Source: a bacterium HR40
Lineage (GTDB): Bacteria > Pseudomonadota > Alphaproteobacteria > Geminicoccales > Geminicoccaceae
DNA length: 64,000 nucleotides
Direction: 5' to 3'
Assembly (NCBI GenBank): GCA_002898275.1
Contig: BEIQ01000004.1
Span: 186,001-250,000, forward strand
Numbering within the stretch: the stretch's first letter is position 1; every line of letters starts with the position of its first letter. Below, in pieces: positions 6,855 to 16,224 of this stretch. Below the pieces are notes generated by a model, which was not told the origin of the DNA, searched no databases, and was given only the letters and a program-made list of their open reading frames with translations. Made by a program: the position numbers and the translations under genes.

Positions 6855-8036
6855 ATGTCCGCTGCGGCCTGCTCCATTCCCGTTACAGGTCGTCTGCCGC
6901 AGGTGCGGTTGGCGGCCGTAGCCCTTGCCCTTGCCGTCTTGGGAGGCCTGCTCGCCTGGCGGGCGGCAGGTGAACGGCAGCTCGCCCTCTACGGGGTCGG
7001 GCTTTTGCTCGGCCTTTCCCTCTATCATGCCAGCTTTGGCTTCACCTCCGCCTGGCGGCGGCTCGTGGTGGAGGGCGACGGCCGCGGACTTCGGGCGCAA
7101 CTGGTGATGCTCGCGGTGGCGGTGCTGTTGTTCTTTCCGGCCCTCGCCGAGGGCGAGCTGTTCGGGCGGCCGGTGAGCGGCTTCGTGGCACCTGCCGGCA
7201 CGAGCGTGGCGATCGGGGCCTTTCTCTTCGGCCTCGGCATGCAGCTCGGCGGCGGTTGCGCTTCCGGCACGCTCTATGCCGTCGGCGGCGGCAGCACGCG
7301 GATGATCGTCACGCTATTTTTCTTCATCCTGGGCTCGGTCATCGCCACCGCCCATCTGCCCTTCTGGCACTCCCTTCCGGCGCTCGAGCCATTCTCTTTC
7401 GTCGAGGCGCTGGGTCTGCTGCCAGCACTCGTCCTCCATCTCGGACTCTTCGCGCTGATCTTCGCCCTGAGCCTCTTGGTCGAGCGGCGGCGACATGGCC
7501 ATATCCTCGAGAATCCGCGGCTGGCCTGGCATCCGCTGCGCGGTCCTTGGCCGATTTGGGCGGGCGCCGTGGCCCTCGCGCTGCTCAATTTCGCCACTCT
7601 CGCGCTTGCCGGCCGGCCCTGGGGCATCACTTCGGCCTTCGCTCTGTGGGGTGCGAAGCTGTTCGACGCCGTCGGCATCGGTGTGCGCGAATGGGAATGG
7701 TGGCGCAACCAGCAGACCCTGCTCGAACTCGACCTCTGGCAGGACATTACCTCGGTCATGGATTTCGGCATCATGATCGGGGCGTTTCTCGCCGCGAGCC
7801 TAGCCGGCGAGTTCCGGCCCGGGTGGAGGGTGCCGCCGCGGGTTCTGCTCGCTGCCGCCCTCGGCGGGCTGCTCCTGGGCTACGGCGCGCGCCTCGCCTT
7901 CGGCTGCAACATCGGCGCCTATTTCTCGGGCATCGCCTCGGGCAGCCTGCACGGTTGGTTGTGGCCGGTGGCAGCGCTCGCCGGTACTGCCGTGGGGGTC
8001 CGTCTGCGGCCGCGCTTCGGCCTCTCCAACCCCTGA
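6855..8036 (+). CDS. YeeE/YedE family (TsuA-like) sulfur transporter
   Basis: A 393-residue polytopic inner-membrane protein with about ten hydrophobic segments. It has both YeeE/YedE cysteine signatures: LGMQLGGGCASGTLYAVGGG (Cys135) and AFGCNIGAYFSGIASG (Cys351). In the thiosulfate channel TsuA such cysteines pass thiosulfate across the membrane by transient S-S contacts, so thiosulfate or another reduced sulfur compound is the likely substrate. I chose the ATG at 6855; the frame opens ten codons earlier but that part lies in the promoter. It is divergent from an Rrf2 regulator. Confidence 0.9.
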   Translation: MSAAACSIPVTGRLPQVRLAAVALALAVLGGLLAWRAAGERQLALYGVGLLLGLSLYHASFGFTSAWRRLVVEGDGRGLRAQLVMLAVAVLLFFPALAEGELFGRPVSGFVAPAGTSVAIGAFLFGLGMQLGGGCASGTLYAVGGGSTRMIVTLFFFILGSVIATAHLPFWHSLPALEPFSFVEALGLLPALVLHLGLFALIFALSLLVERRRHGHILENPRLAWHPLRGPWPIWAGAVALALLNFATLALAGRPWGITSAFALWGAKLFDAVGIGVREWEWWRNQQTLLELDLWQDITSVMDFGIMIGAFLAASLAGEFRPGWRVPPRVLLAAALGGLLLGYGARLAFGCNIGAYFSGIASGSLHGWLWPVAALAGTAVGVRLRPRFGLSNP

Positions 8037-8048
8037 TCCTGCTCGCCC

Positions 8049-8666
8049 TCAGAACGCTCGCGCGAGCAGACGGCGTGCCTCGTCGAGATCCTCGGGCCGG
8101 TTGACGTTGAAGAAGGGATCGAAGGGTTCCACCGGCCAATCGACGATCGCCAGTCGATGGTCGGCGGTGAAGAGGTCGATCTTGCGGATCCCCTCTTCTC
8201 GCATCGCCCGCTCGAGCGCATCGCGCAGGGCCAGCGGCCACAGACCGAAGACGGGGTGGCGGCGACCGCCGGAGCTCGCGCAAGCGAGCTCCGCTCGGTT
8301 CGCGTCCACTGCCGCCCGCAGCCGGGCGACGAGGTCGAGCGGAAAGAAGGGAGTGTCGCTGGCGAAGGTGACGAGCCAATCCGCTTCCGGCACCTGAGCG
8401 AGCGCCCAGTCCATCCCGGCCAATACCCCGGCAAGCGGCCCCGCGAAGCCCTCGATCCCGTCCGCCACCACCGGCAGGCCGAACGAGGCGAACCGCGCCG
8501 GATCGCCATTGGCATTGAGCGCCAGGGCAGCGACCTGGGGGCGAGCGCGCTCGATCACATGCCAGAGCAGCGGCCGCTCGCCCAGCGGGAGCAGGCATTT
8601 GTCGCCGCCGCCCATGCGTCGGGCGAGGCCGCCGGCGAGGATCACACCGACGACGGCGCCGCTCAC
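8049..8666 (-). CDS. mobA: Molybdenum cofactor guanylyltransferase MobA
   Basis: A 205-residue nucleotidyltransferase that attaches GMP to molybdopterin to form the bis-MGD cofactor. Diagnostic parts are VGVILAGGLARRMGGGDK at the N-terminus (GTP binding), LVTFASDTPFFP (the metal-binding Asp), HPVFGLWP and FFNVNRPEDL. The GTG start at 8666 overlaps the fdhD stop (GTGA), so it is translated behind FdhD. Pairing with FdhD points to maturation of a bis-MGD formate dehydrogenase, whose structural genes are not in the window. Confidence 0.93.
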   Translation of the reverse strand: MSGAVVGVILAGGLARRMGGGDKCLLPLGERPLLWHVIERARPQVAALALNANGDPARFASFGLPVVADGIEGFAGPLAGVLAGMDWALAQVPEADWLVTFASDTPFFPLDLVARLRAAVDANRAELACASSGGRRHPVFGLWPLALRDALERAMREEGIRKIDLFTADHRLAIVDWPVEPFDPFFNVNRPEDLDEARRLLARAF

Positions 8667-9553
8667 GCGCCCTCCTCGAGGGTTTCGGGCAGGCTGGCCT
8701 TGCGTACCGCCCGCGAGTCCTCCTCGAAGGCATGGCGCGGATCGGCATCGAAGACGATCCGGTGTTCGCCAGCGAGCGCGAGGAAACGCCGGCCGCGCGC
8801 CCGGCCGACGAGGGTGAGCCCGGCCTGGCGGGCGAGATCGACGCCGAAAGCGGTGAACCCGGAGCGGGAGATCAGGATCGGGATCTCCATCTGCACCGTC
8901 TTGATCACCATTTCCGAGGTCAGGCGTCCCGTGGTGTAGAAAATCTTGTCGTGCGGCGAGATCCCGTGGCGGAACATGTATCCCGCGATCTTGTCGACCG
9001 CATTGTGCCGGCCGACGTCCTCCATGTAGATGAGGATGTCCTCCCCCTGACAGAGCACACAGCCGTGGATGGCCCCGGCCTTGAGATAGAGCGAGGGGCA
9101 GGTGTTGATCTTGCGGGTGAGGGCATAGAGCCAAGAGGTGCGCAACACCGCCTGGTCCGACAGGCGCACCTCGCGGAACCGCTCCATGATGTCGCCGAAC
9201 ACCGTGCCCTGGGCACAACCCGAGGTGCGGATCTTCTTGGCGAGCTTGCTCTCGAAGTCGGTCTCGCGGCGGGTGCGCACCACGACCACGTCGAGCTCCT
9301 CGTCGTATTCGACGGCGGTGACCTCGTCCTCGGGTCGCAGCATGTTCTGGTTCAGGAGATAGCCGAGGGCGAGATATTCGGGGTGATCGCCTATGGTCAT
9401 GAGAGTGACGATTTCGCGCCCGTTGAGGAAAAGCGTAAGCGGGCGCTCGTGGACGATCGCCGCCTCGACGACGCGCCCGTCCTGGTCGATGCCCGTCACC
9501 GTGCGTGTCAGGCGGGGATCCTCGCAGTCCGGGAGCACGAGCGGTTCTACCAT
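8663..9553 (-). CDS. fdhD: Formate dehydrogenase accessory sulfurtransferase FdhD
   Basis: A 296-residue FdhD protein, which moves sulfur from a cysteine desulfurase to the Mo cofactor of formate dehydrogenase. Visible signatures are YLALGYLLNQNML, RTSGCAQGTVFGD with Cys113, GAIHGCVLCQG, YMEDVGRHNAVDKIAGY and FYTTGRLTSEMV. The loop has one cysteine in GCAQG rather than the CxxC of E. coli FdhD, a variant seen in many family members. ATG start with a weak ribosome-binding site; 45 bp separate it from the divergent penicillin-binding protein gene. Confidence 0.95.
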   Translation of the reverse strand: MVEPLVLPDCEDPRLTRTVTGIDQDGRVVEAAIVHERPLTLFLNGREIVTLMTIGDHPEYLALGYLLNQNMLRPEDEVTAVEYDEELDVVVVRTRRETDFESKLAKKIRTSGCAQGTVFGDIMERFREVRLSDQAVLRTSWLYALTRKINTCPSLYLKAGAIHGCVLCQGEDILIYMEDVGRHNAVDKIAGYMFRHGISPHDKIFYTTGRLTSEMVIKTVQMEIPILISRSGFTAFGVDLARQAGLTLVGRARGRRFLALAGEHRIVFDADPRHAFEEDSRAVRKASLPETLEEGA

Positions 9554-9598
9554 GTCGAGGCCCAGAGTGCTGATGCGGCGGATGGTGTATAGCTAGCC

Positions 9599-11512
9599 GT
9601 GGACAGGCGAGAAAGAAAGAGCGGCGCGCTTCGCCGGCCGGGCGAGGGGCGCCCGAACGGTCGATCCTCCCAGCAGCGAGGCGGCCTCGGCCGTCGTTTC
9701 GCTGCGCATGCGCTGCGCGCCTTGCCAGGGCTCGCGGCGGGGCTCCTGATCCTGCTCGCCGGCGGGTTCGCCCTCCTGCTCCCGGATCTGCCCGATCCCG
9801 CCAGCCTGCGCCTCGCTAACCGCCAGGCCCGCGTCACCGTCCTCGCCGCCGACGCTTCCCTCCTCGATGAGCGGGCCGACGCGGGCGGACCGCACCTGCG
9901 TCTCGGCGAGATCTCGCCCTGGCTGGTGCGCGCTGTTCTCGCCGTCGAGGACCGGCGGTTCTACAGCCACTTCGGCTTCGACCTCTTCGGCACCGCGCGC
10001 GCCGCCGTGCGCGATCTGCTGGCCGGGGACTATGTGGCGGGTGGCAGTACCATCACCCAGCAGCTCGCCAAGAACCTCTATTTGGGCTCGGAGCGAACGT
10101 TGCTGCGCAAGCTGCGCGAGTTGCTCCTCGCCCTGTGGTTGGAGGCGCGTCTGTCCAAAGACGAGATCCTCGAGCTCTATCTCAACCGGGTCTATTTCGG
10201 GGCTGGTGCCTACGGGGCCGAAGCCGCGGCCCGGACCTATTTCGGCAAGCCGGCCCACGATCTCGAACTGGCCGAGGCGGCGATGCTGGCAGGACTGCTC
10301 AAGGCCCCGTCGCGCTACGCCCCCGATCGCGATCCGGCAGCAGCCCGCGCCCGCGCGCAAGTGGTCCTCGACGCCATGGTGGAGGCCGGCTTCCTCGATC
10401 CGCAGACGGCGGCGATGGCCAAAGCCCAGCCAGCGCGTCCGATGGTCGCGCAGGCGGGCTTCGCCCGGCATTTCGTCGATCGCGCGCTCGATGTCCTGAC
10501 CAGCGAACTGGGACGGCCGACGGACGATCGTGTGGTCCGCACCACTCTCGATCCCGCCCTGCAGCGCGTGGCCCGCGAGGCGTTGCGTCGGCGGCTCGCA
10601 CGGCTTCCCGGCGCCGAGGGGGCGGTGGTGGTTCTCGATTCGCAAGGAGCGGTGCGGGCGCTCGTCGGCGGCATCGACCGCCGGAGCCCTCTCTACGATC
10701 GCGCGAGTCTCGTGCGCCGCCAGCCCGGTTCGGCCTTCAAGCTCTTCGTCTATGCCGCGGCGCTCGCCAACGGCCGCTCGCCGGCCGATATCGTGGAAGA
10801 CGAGCCGCTCTCCATCGCCGGCTGGAGCCCTCGCAACATCGATGGCCAATATCGTGGTCCGGTGACCCTGGAACAGGCCTTCGCCGAGTCGCTGAACACC
10901 GTGGCGGTGCGCCTCGCCCTCGAGACCGGGCTCGGGCGCATTGCCGCACTCGCGAAGAGTCTCGGCATCGAGAGCGAGCTCCGGCAGGTGCCATCGCTCG
11001 CCCTGGGAACATCGGAGATCACCCCGCTCGAACTCGCCCGGGCGGCCCTTGCCCTCGTCACCGACGGTCGAGCTCGGCGCGAATATTGGATCGAGCGCGT
11101 CCAAGACGGGGCGGGCGCGGTGCTTTGGCAGCACGCGGCGCAGCCCCGGCGGGTGCTGGATGGGCGCACGATCGCCGCCCTCAAGCAGCTGCTCAGGACA
11201 GCGGTCGAGCGGGGAACCGGGCGGGCGGCTCGGATCCGCGGGCGCACCGTGCTCGGCAAGACCGGCACGAGCCAAGAGGGTCGCGACGGCTGGTTCGTGG
11301 GCTTCGACGGGAGCCATCTGGTGGTGGTATGGGTCGGACGCGACGATTACCGCCCGGTCCGTGGACTGACGGGCGGCGGCGTCCCGGCCCAGATCGCACG
11401 CGACATTCTCGCGGCCTCGCCGGCTCCACCCGTGGAGATCCCTCCGGCCACTCCCGAACTCGACGGCGCCGCCGCCCTGCGCCGTTGGCTCGAGGACGTG
11501 TTCGGCCGCTGA
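9599..11512 (+). CDS. Class A penicillin-binding protein (glycosyltransferase/transpeptidase)
   Basis: A 637-residue bifunctional peptidoglycan synthase. A basic cytoplasmic tail and one membrane segment (about residues 41-62) precede the GT51 domain with Glu117 in VEDRRFYSHFGFD and GGSTITQQLAKNL near 149-160. The transpeptidase domain has SAFK (378-381), SLN (431-433) and KTG (554-556). It polymerises lipid II and cross-links peptides in the periplasm. At 637 residues it is shorter than PBP1a and lacks an OB insertion, nearer to compact PBP1-type enzymes. GTG start at 9599 with a weak ribosome-binding site. Confidence 0.94.
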   Translation: MDRRERKSGALRRPGEGRPNGRSSQQRGGLGRRFAAHALRALPGLAAGLLILLAGGFALLLPDLPDPASLRLANRQARVTVLAADASLLDERADAGGPHLRLGEISPWLVRAVLAVEDRRFYSHFGFDLFGTARAAVRDLLAGDYVAGGSTITQQLAKNLYLGSERTLLRKLRELLLALWLEARLSKDEILELYLNRVYFGAGAYGAEAAARTYFGKPAHDLELAEAAMLAGLLKAPSRYAPDRDPAAARARAQVVLDAMVEAGFLDPQTAAMAKAQPARPMVAQAGFARHFVDRALDVLTSELGRPTDDRVVRTTLDPALQRVAREALRRRLARLPGAEGAVVVLDSQGAVRALVGGIDRRSPLYDRASLVRRQPGSAFKLFVYAAALANGRSPADIVEDEPLSIAGWSPRNIDGQYRGPVTLEQAFAESLNTVAVRLALETGLGRIAALAKSLGIESELRQVPSLALGTSEITPLELARAALALVTDGRARREYWIERVQDGAGAVLWQHAAQPRRVLDGRTIAALKQLLRTAVERGTGRAARIRGRTVLGKTGTSQEGRDGWFVGFDGSHLVVVWVGRDDYRPVRGLTGGGVPAQIARDILAASPAPPVEIPPATPELDGAAALRRWLEDVFGR

Positions 11513-11624
11513 GGGCAGGCGGGGCGGTTGCACCGGCGAGGGGCGGCACCACATCAGGTGAACGCCATCCCTCCCACGATGGGATAGCGGGAGACAGCGT
11601 CGATTCTTTCGGGAGGCCCCGGCC

Positions 11625-12104
11625 ATGGCCTTCGCGCTGCGTTCATCGGCTTTTGCCGACGGTGGCGAGATCCCGAGCTTGTATACCTGCGAGGGGCGTG
11701 ACATCTCCCCTCCGCTCCTTTGGGACGAGCCGCCGGCCGGAACTCGCGCCTTTGCCCTCCTCGTCCATGATCCGGACGCCCCGGATCCGGCGGCGCCGCG
11801 GATGGATTGGGTGCATTGGCTGCTGTGGGACATCCCGGCCGCGGCGCGAGGGCTTCCCGAGGATGCCGCTGGCCGTGGACTCCCTCCCGGCACTCGGGTC
11901 GGGCTCAACGATTGGAAGCGGCAGGGCTGGGGTGGTCCGTGTCCGCCGGTCGGCCGGCATCGCTACTTCTTCGAACTGTCCGCCCTCTCGGCTCCGCTCG
12001 GCGACCTCGGGCGGGCAACGCGAGCCGAAGTCGAGCGAGCGATGCGTGGCCGGGTGCTGGGTCGGGCGGTTTTGGTGGGAACTTACGCCAAAAAGCGGCG
12101 CTGA
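11625..12104 (+). CDS. YbhB/YbcL family (PEBP-like) protein
   Basis: A 159-residue phosphatidylethanolamine-binding-protein-like fold. It has the family markers YTCEGRDISPPLLW, ALLVHDPDAPDP, WVHWLLWDIP and GWGGPCPPVGRHRYFFELSA. Bacterial YbhB-type proteins have no established biochemical role. ATG at 11625 with GGGAGG 9 bases upstream. Its stop lies 3 bp from the stop of convergent ubiD. The 112-bp gap before it holds only a weak short hairpin. Confidence 0.92.
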   Translation: MAFALRSSAFADGGEIPSLYTCEGRDISPPLLWDEPPAGTRAFALLVHDPDAPDPAAPRMDWVHWLLWDIPAAARGLPEDAAGRGLPPGTRVGLNDWKRQGWGGPCPPVGRHRYFFELSALSAPLGDLGRATRAEVERAMRGRVLGRAVLVGTYAKKRR

Positions 12105-12107
12105 GCT

Positions 12108-13580
12108 TCAGCTGCCGATGCCGTAGCGGCTCCACTTCTCGTCGACGAGGCGAACGATCTCGGGGTCCATCTCGATCCGGCGGCCCCATTCGCGCTTGGT
12201 CTCGGGTGGCCATTTGTGGGTCGCGTCGATGCCGAGTTTGGCGCCGAGGCCGGATTCGGGCGAAGCGAAATCGAGATAGTCGATGGGGGTGTGGTCGATG
12301 ACGAGGAGATCGCGCGCCGGATCCACTCGAGTCGAGATCGCCCACACTACGTCCTTCCAGTCGCGGCAGTCGATGTCGTCGTCCACCACGATCACGAACT
12401 TGGTGTAGATGAACTGCCGCAGGTACGACCACACCGCCATCATGATCCGCCGCGCGTGGCCGGGATAGGCCTTGCGGATGGAGACCACCGCGACCCGGTA
12501 GGAACAACCCTCGGGCGGCAGCCAGAAGTCGACGATCTCGGGGAACTGCTGCTGCAGCAGGGGCAGGAAGACCTCGTTGAGCGCCTCGCCGAGAACGGAC
12601 GGCTCGTCGGGCGGCCTGCCGGTAAAGGTCGAGAGATAGATGGGATCGCGGCGCATGGTGATGGCCGTGAGGCGAAAGACCGGGAAGGGTTCCACGGCAT
12701 TGTAGTAGCCGGTATGGTCGCCGTAGGGTCCCTCCTCGCCATATTCGTCGAGCAACACCTCGCCCTCGAGCACGATCTCTGCCTGCGCCGGCACCTCGAG
12801 CGGCTGGCTCACGCACGAGACCAGCTCGACCCGCCGGCCGCGCAAAAGACCGGCGAACTGGTATTCCGAGAGGGTGTCGGGCACCGGGGTGACAGCTGCG
12901 AGGATGGTGCCGGGATCGCAGCCGATCACCGCCGCCGCCGGCAGGGGCTCGCGCCGGGACCTCTTCCAGCGCGCATAGTGCTGGGCACCGCCCCGGTGGC
13001 TGAGCCAGCGCATGAGGGTGCGGTCGCGACCCACCACCTGCATCCGGTAGATCCCGAGATTGTACCGGTCCTCGCGTCGTTCCGAGGGGCCGCGGGTGAC
13101 CACCACCGGCCAAGTGATGAGCGGTGCCGGTTCGCCGGGCCAGCAGGTCTGCACCGGCAGCCGACCGAGGTCGATGTCGTCGCCGCGCAACACCACCTCT
13201 TGGCAGGGTGCCGAGCCCACGCGCTTGGGTTTCATGGCGAGCGCCGCCCGCAGCACCGGAGCGAGCTCCCAAGCCTCCTTGAGGGATTCGGGCGGCTGCG
13301 GCTGGCGCAAAAAGGCGAGCAGGCGGCCGAAGTCGCGCAGCTCGCCGGGCTCGCGTCCCATGCCCCAGGCAACCCGCTCGACCGTGCCGAAGAGGTTGAC
13401 CAGCATGGGTATCGAAAAGCCGCGGACGTTCTCGAAGAGCAGCGCCGGTCCACGCTTGGCGATCACCCGCCGGTGGATCTCCGTGACCTCCAGCACGGGG
13501 CTCACCGGCTCGCGGATCCGCAGCAGGCGCCCCCTCGTCTCGAGATGGGCGAGGAAGTCGCGCAGGCTCTCGAAACTCAC
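12108..13580 (-). CDS. ubiD: 3-octaprenyl-4-hydroxybenzoate decarboxylase UbiD
   Basis: A 490-residue UbiD-family, prenylated-FMN-dependent decarboxylase for ubiquinone biosynthesis. Hallmarks are [32 protein letters not shown], the N-terminal [20 protein letters not shown], and the C-terminal [12 protein letters not shown]. Length equals the E. coli enzyme. I chose the GTG at 13580, which has GGGAGG 6 bases upstream; no in-frame ATG fits. The partner UbiX, which makes the prenyl-FMN cofactor, is not in the window. Confidence 0.95.
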   Translation of the reverse strand: MSFESLRDFLAHLETRGRLLRIREPVSPVLEVTEIHRRVIAKRGPALLFENVRGFSIPMLVNLFGTVERVAWGMGREPGELRDFGRLLAFLRQPQPPESLKEAWELAPVLRAALAMKPKRVGSAPCQEVVLRGDDIDLGRLPVQTCWPGEPAPLITWPVVVTRGPSERREDRYNLGIYRMQVVGRDRTLMRWLSHRGGAQHYARWKRSRREPLPAAAVIGCDPGTILAAVTPVPDTLSEYQFAGLLRGRRVELVSCVSQPLEVPAQAEIVLEGEVLLDEYGEEGPYGDHTGYYNAVEPFPVFRLTAITMRRDPIYLSTFTGRPPDEPSVLGEALNEVFLPLLQQQFPEIVDFWLPPEGCSYRVAVVSIRKAYPGHARRIMMAVWSYLRQFIYTKFVIVVDDDIDCRDWKDVVWAISTRVDPARDLLVIDHTPIDYLDFASPESGLGAKLGIDATHKWPPETKREWGRRIEMDPEIVRLVDEKWSRYGIGS

Positions 13581-13654
13581 GGCCCCTCCCGGCACCTGCT
13601 CGGAGCGGTCCGATCCGTCGTTGGTAACCGTCGTGTCGCCTGCGTCGCGTCCTT

Positions 13655-14212
13655 CTAGGCGTGCTCGCGCCATTTGATGGAGCAGCCCATGGACGGCACC
13701 TGCTCGGCCGGCCCGCGGCCCGTCCTGGCCACCAGCACCATGGCCTCGAACAGCTCGCGCTTGGCGCCCGGAGGGGCGGGTTGGCGGCCGGAAGCGTCGA
13801 GTCGACCGCGATACTGCAGCTCGAGGTTGGCATTGTAGCCAAAGAAATCCGGCGTGCAGACAGCGCCGTAGGCGCGCGCCACCTCCTGGGTCTCGTCCAC
13901 CAGATAGGGGAACGGGAAATCCTTCTCGCGGGCCCAGCGCTTCATGTTCTCGAAGCTGTCTTCGGGATATTGCTCGGGATCGTTGGGGTTGATGGCGATG
14001 GTCGTAACGCCGTGGGCGAGAAGCTCGCGGGCGTCGCGAACCAAGCGGTCGATGATCGCCTTCACATAAGGGCAGTGGTTGCACATGAAGACGATGAGCG
14101 TCCCCCGCTCCCCCTTGAGCTCCTCGAGGGTGTGGTAGCGGCCATCGACCCCGAGCAGCCGGAAGGGCTTGGCTTTTTCGCCGAAGTTGCACACCGGTGT
14201 GGTCACGGCCAT
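13655..14212 (-). CDS. Thioredoxin-family (AhpC/TSA-like) redox protein
   Basis: A 185-residue thioredoxin-fold protein with CNHC at 44-47 in the signature [17 protein letters not shown], then [40 protein letters not shown] and GCSIKW near the end. This subgroup is widespread and annotated as thioredoxin family or thiol-disulfide protein; its partner is not known. No signal peptide is visible, so it should act in the cytoplasm. ATG at 14212 with GGAGG upstream. The convergence of short gaps suggests it is transcribed just before ubiD. Confidence 0.88.
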   Translation of the reverse strand: MAVTTPVCNFGEKAKPFRLLGVDGRYHTLEELKGERGTLIVFMCNHCPYVKAIIDRLVRDARELLAHGVTTIAINPNDPEQYPEDSFENMKRWAREKDFPFPYLVDETQEVARAYGAVCTPDFFGYNANLELQYRGRLDASGRQPAPPGAKRELFEAMVLVARTGRGPAEQVPSMGCSIKWREHA

Positions 14213-14325
14213 GGCGGCCTCCTTCCGCCTCTTCGAGCCCTGCTGCGAGATGGCGCCCGGCGCTTGTCGGCGCAAGCCCTGCGCGTGCTAGGATGAGGCG
14301 GGGATCGATCGAGAGGACGGGGACG

Positions 14326-15747
14326 GTGGACACTGGAACGTTCGCCGAACGGGCACGAGCGCTGATCGCCCGCGTGGCGCGCTATCTCGAGGACGTCGAG
14401 CGGCTACCGGTGCGGGCCCAGGTGGCACCGGGCAGCATCACGGCCGCCCTTCCCGCAGCCGCGCCCGAGGAACCGGATCCCTTCGAGGAGGTCCTCGCCG
14501 ATTTCGAGCGTCTCGTGCTGCCCGGGCTCACCCATTGGCAGCACCCCCGTTTTCTGGCTTATTTCCCGGCCAATGCCGATCCTGCCTCGATTCTCGGGGA
14601 GATCCTGACGGCGGGCCTCGCGGTCAATGCCATGCTGTGGCAGACCAGCCCGGCGGCGACGGAGCTCGAAAGCCGTGTCCTCGCATGGCTAGCGCGGGGC
14701 TGCGGCCTACCCGAGGGCTGGTTCGGGGTGGTGCAGGGGACCGCCTCGGAAGCTACCCTCTGCGCCTTGCTCGCGGCACGCGAGCGAGCTCTCGACTTTC
14801 GCGGCAACGAGGACGGGCTCGCGGGTGGACCGCGGCTGCGCGTGTATGCGAGCGAAGAGGCCCATTCCTCGGTCGAGAAGGGGGCGATGATTGCCGGCTA
14901 CGGCCGGACCGGGCTGGCGAAGATCGCGATCGACGAGCGAGGCGCCATGCGGCCCGAGCTCTTGGAGCAGGCGATCGCCGCCGATCGCGCGGCCGGGATC
15001 AAGCCCGCCTGTGTGGTCGCCACTCTCGGCACGACCGGGATCGGCGGCTTCGACGATCTGCGGGCCGTGGGCGAGATTTGCCGTCGCCACGGGCTCTTCC
15101 TGCACGTCGATGCGGCCTGGGCGGGAAGTGCGCTCCTGCTTCCCGAATGGCGACATCTCGCGCTCGGGCTCGAGCAGGTGGACAGTTTCGTCTTCAACCC
15201 GCACAAGTGGCTCGGCATCCAGTTCGACTTCTCCGCCCACTATCTCCGCGACCCGGAACTCCTGCGCCGCACCCTGTCGGTGACCCCGTTCTATCTCACC
15301 GCGACCGGGCCGGAGCAGGTCGTCGATCTGCGCGACTATGGAATCGCCCTCGGGCGGCGCTTCCGCGCCCTCAAGGCGTGGTTCGTGTTGCGGCTCGTCG
15401 GGTTGCGCGGGCTGCGGTCGATGCTGCGTCGGCACATCGCGCTCGCTCGCGAGCTCGCCTCCTGGATCGATGCCGAGCCCGACTTCGAGCGCGTGACCGG
15501 ACCGAATCTCGCGCTGCTCACCTTCCGCTACCGGCCGGCATCGACCCGAGACGAGGAAGTTCTGGACCGGCTCAACCAGGAGCTGGTGGAAACGGTGAAC
15601 GCCGACGGCCGCACCTACCTGACTCCGACCCGCTGGCGCGGCCGGACCGTGATCCGCGCCTGCATCGGTCAGCTGCGCACCGAGCGCCGCCATGTCGAGG
15701 AGGGCTGGCAGGCGGTGGTCGAGCTGGCGCGCCGCTTGGCGCGTTGA
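14326..15747 (+). CDS. PLP-dependent aromatic-L-amino-acid decarboxylase-like enzyme
   Basis: A 473-residue group II PLP decarboxylase. The PLP lysine is Lys294 in [14 protein letters not shown]; other markers are [41 protein letters not shown], the stacking His in [11 protein letters not shown] and [15 protein letters not shown]. Such enzymes decarboxylate L-DOPA, tryptophan, phenylalanine or tyrosine to amines; the substrate cannot be read here. Start chosen at GTG 14326, with GAGAGG 9 bases before and the family-typical N-terminus; an in-frame ATG at 14293 is possible. Its amine product would suit the amine dehydrogenase at 53-55 kb, but that link is speculative. Confidence 0.9.
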   Translation: MDTGTFAERARALIARVARYLEDVERLPVRAQVAPGSITAALPAAAPEEPDPFEEVLADFERLVLPGLTHWQHPRFLAYFPANADPASILGEILTAGLAVNAMLWQTSPAATELESRVLAWLARGCGLPEGWFGVVQGTASEATLCALLAARERALDFRGNEDGLAGGPRLRVYASEEAHSSVEKGAMIAGYGRTGLAKIAIDERGAMRPELLEQAIAADRAAGIKPACVVATLGTTGIGGFDDLRAVGEICRRHGLFLHVDAAWAGSALLLPEWRHLALGLEQVDSFVFNPHKWLGIQFDFSAHYLRDPELLRRTLSVTPFYLTATGPEQVVDLRDYGIALGRRFRALKAWFVLRLVGLRGLRSMLRRHIALARELASWIDAEPDFERVTGPNLALLTFRYRPASTRDEEVLDRLNQELVETVNADGRTYLTPTRWRGRTVIRACIGQLRTERRHVEEGWQAVVELARRLAR

Positions 15748-15836
15748 GCGTCGAATGGCTTGACCCCATGGCCTCGGTCGTGGCCCCATCTCCGCCGTCA
15801 CCTGCGCGGGTGACCGTGAGCTCGGGAGGAGAGGCG

Positions 15837-16160
15837 ATGGACAGAGCGGTCGTGGCACTCCTTTTCGTCGCTGCCGCGTCGTTCGGGGCCTCGCCGGCGG
15901 TGGCCGGCGGACGCGGTCCCTTTGGCTATTGGGATCACCCGATGATGGGCTTCGGTTGGATGTTGGGCTTTCTCCTCAGCCTGTTGTTGCTCGGTGCCAT
16001 CGTCGCCGCGGTGATCTTCGTGCTGCGCTGGCTCGGCATCGGTCCCAGCCACTTCGCTGGCAGTCGCCCCGATCCCCTCGATATCCTCAAAGAGCGGCTG
16101 GCGCGGGGCGAGATTTCGGTCGCCGAATACGAGGAGCGCAAGCGCGCGCTCGGCAGCTGA
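15837..16160 (+). CDS. Membrane protein with C-terminal SHOCT domain
   Basis: A 107-residue protein with a signal peptide or first membrane segment (residues 3-22), a short His/Met-containing linker (GYWDHPMMGFGW), one strong transmembrane helix (about 43-64), and a SHOCT domain DPLDILKERLARGEISVAEY at the end. SHOCT modules are short oligomerisation motifs common in small membrane proteins. ATG at 15837 with GGGAGGAGAGG just upstream, a strong ribosome-binding site. Function unknown. Confidence 0.85.
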   Translation: MDRAVVALLFVAAASFGASPAVAGGRGPFGYWDHPMMGFGWMLGFLLSLLLLGAIVAAVIFVLRWLGIGPSHFAGSRPDPLDILKERLARGEISVAEYEERKRALGS

Positions 16161-16170
16161 GGGAGAGAAA

Positions 16171-16205
16171 GCCGCCGTCGCGGCCGCACCGACCGCGACG
16201 GTGGC
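16171..16205. terminator. Strong hairpin between convergent genes
   Basis: A 13-bp stem (one G-T pair) formed by GCCGCCGTCGCGG at 16171-16183 and CCGCGACGGTGGC at 16193-16205, with a 9-base loop. It lies between the ends of two convergent genes and could terminate both transcripts. No U-tract follows. Confidence 0.55.
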
Positions 16206-16224
16206 GCCAGCCCCGAAAGCCCCG

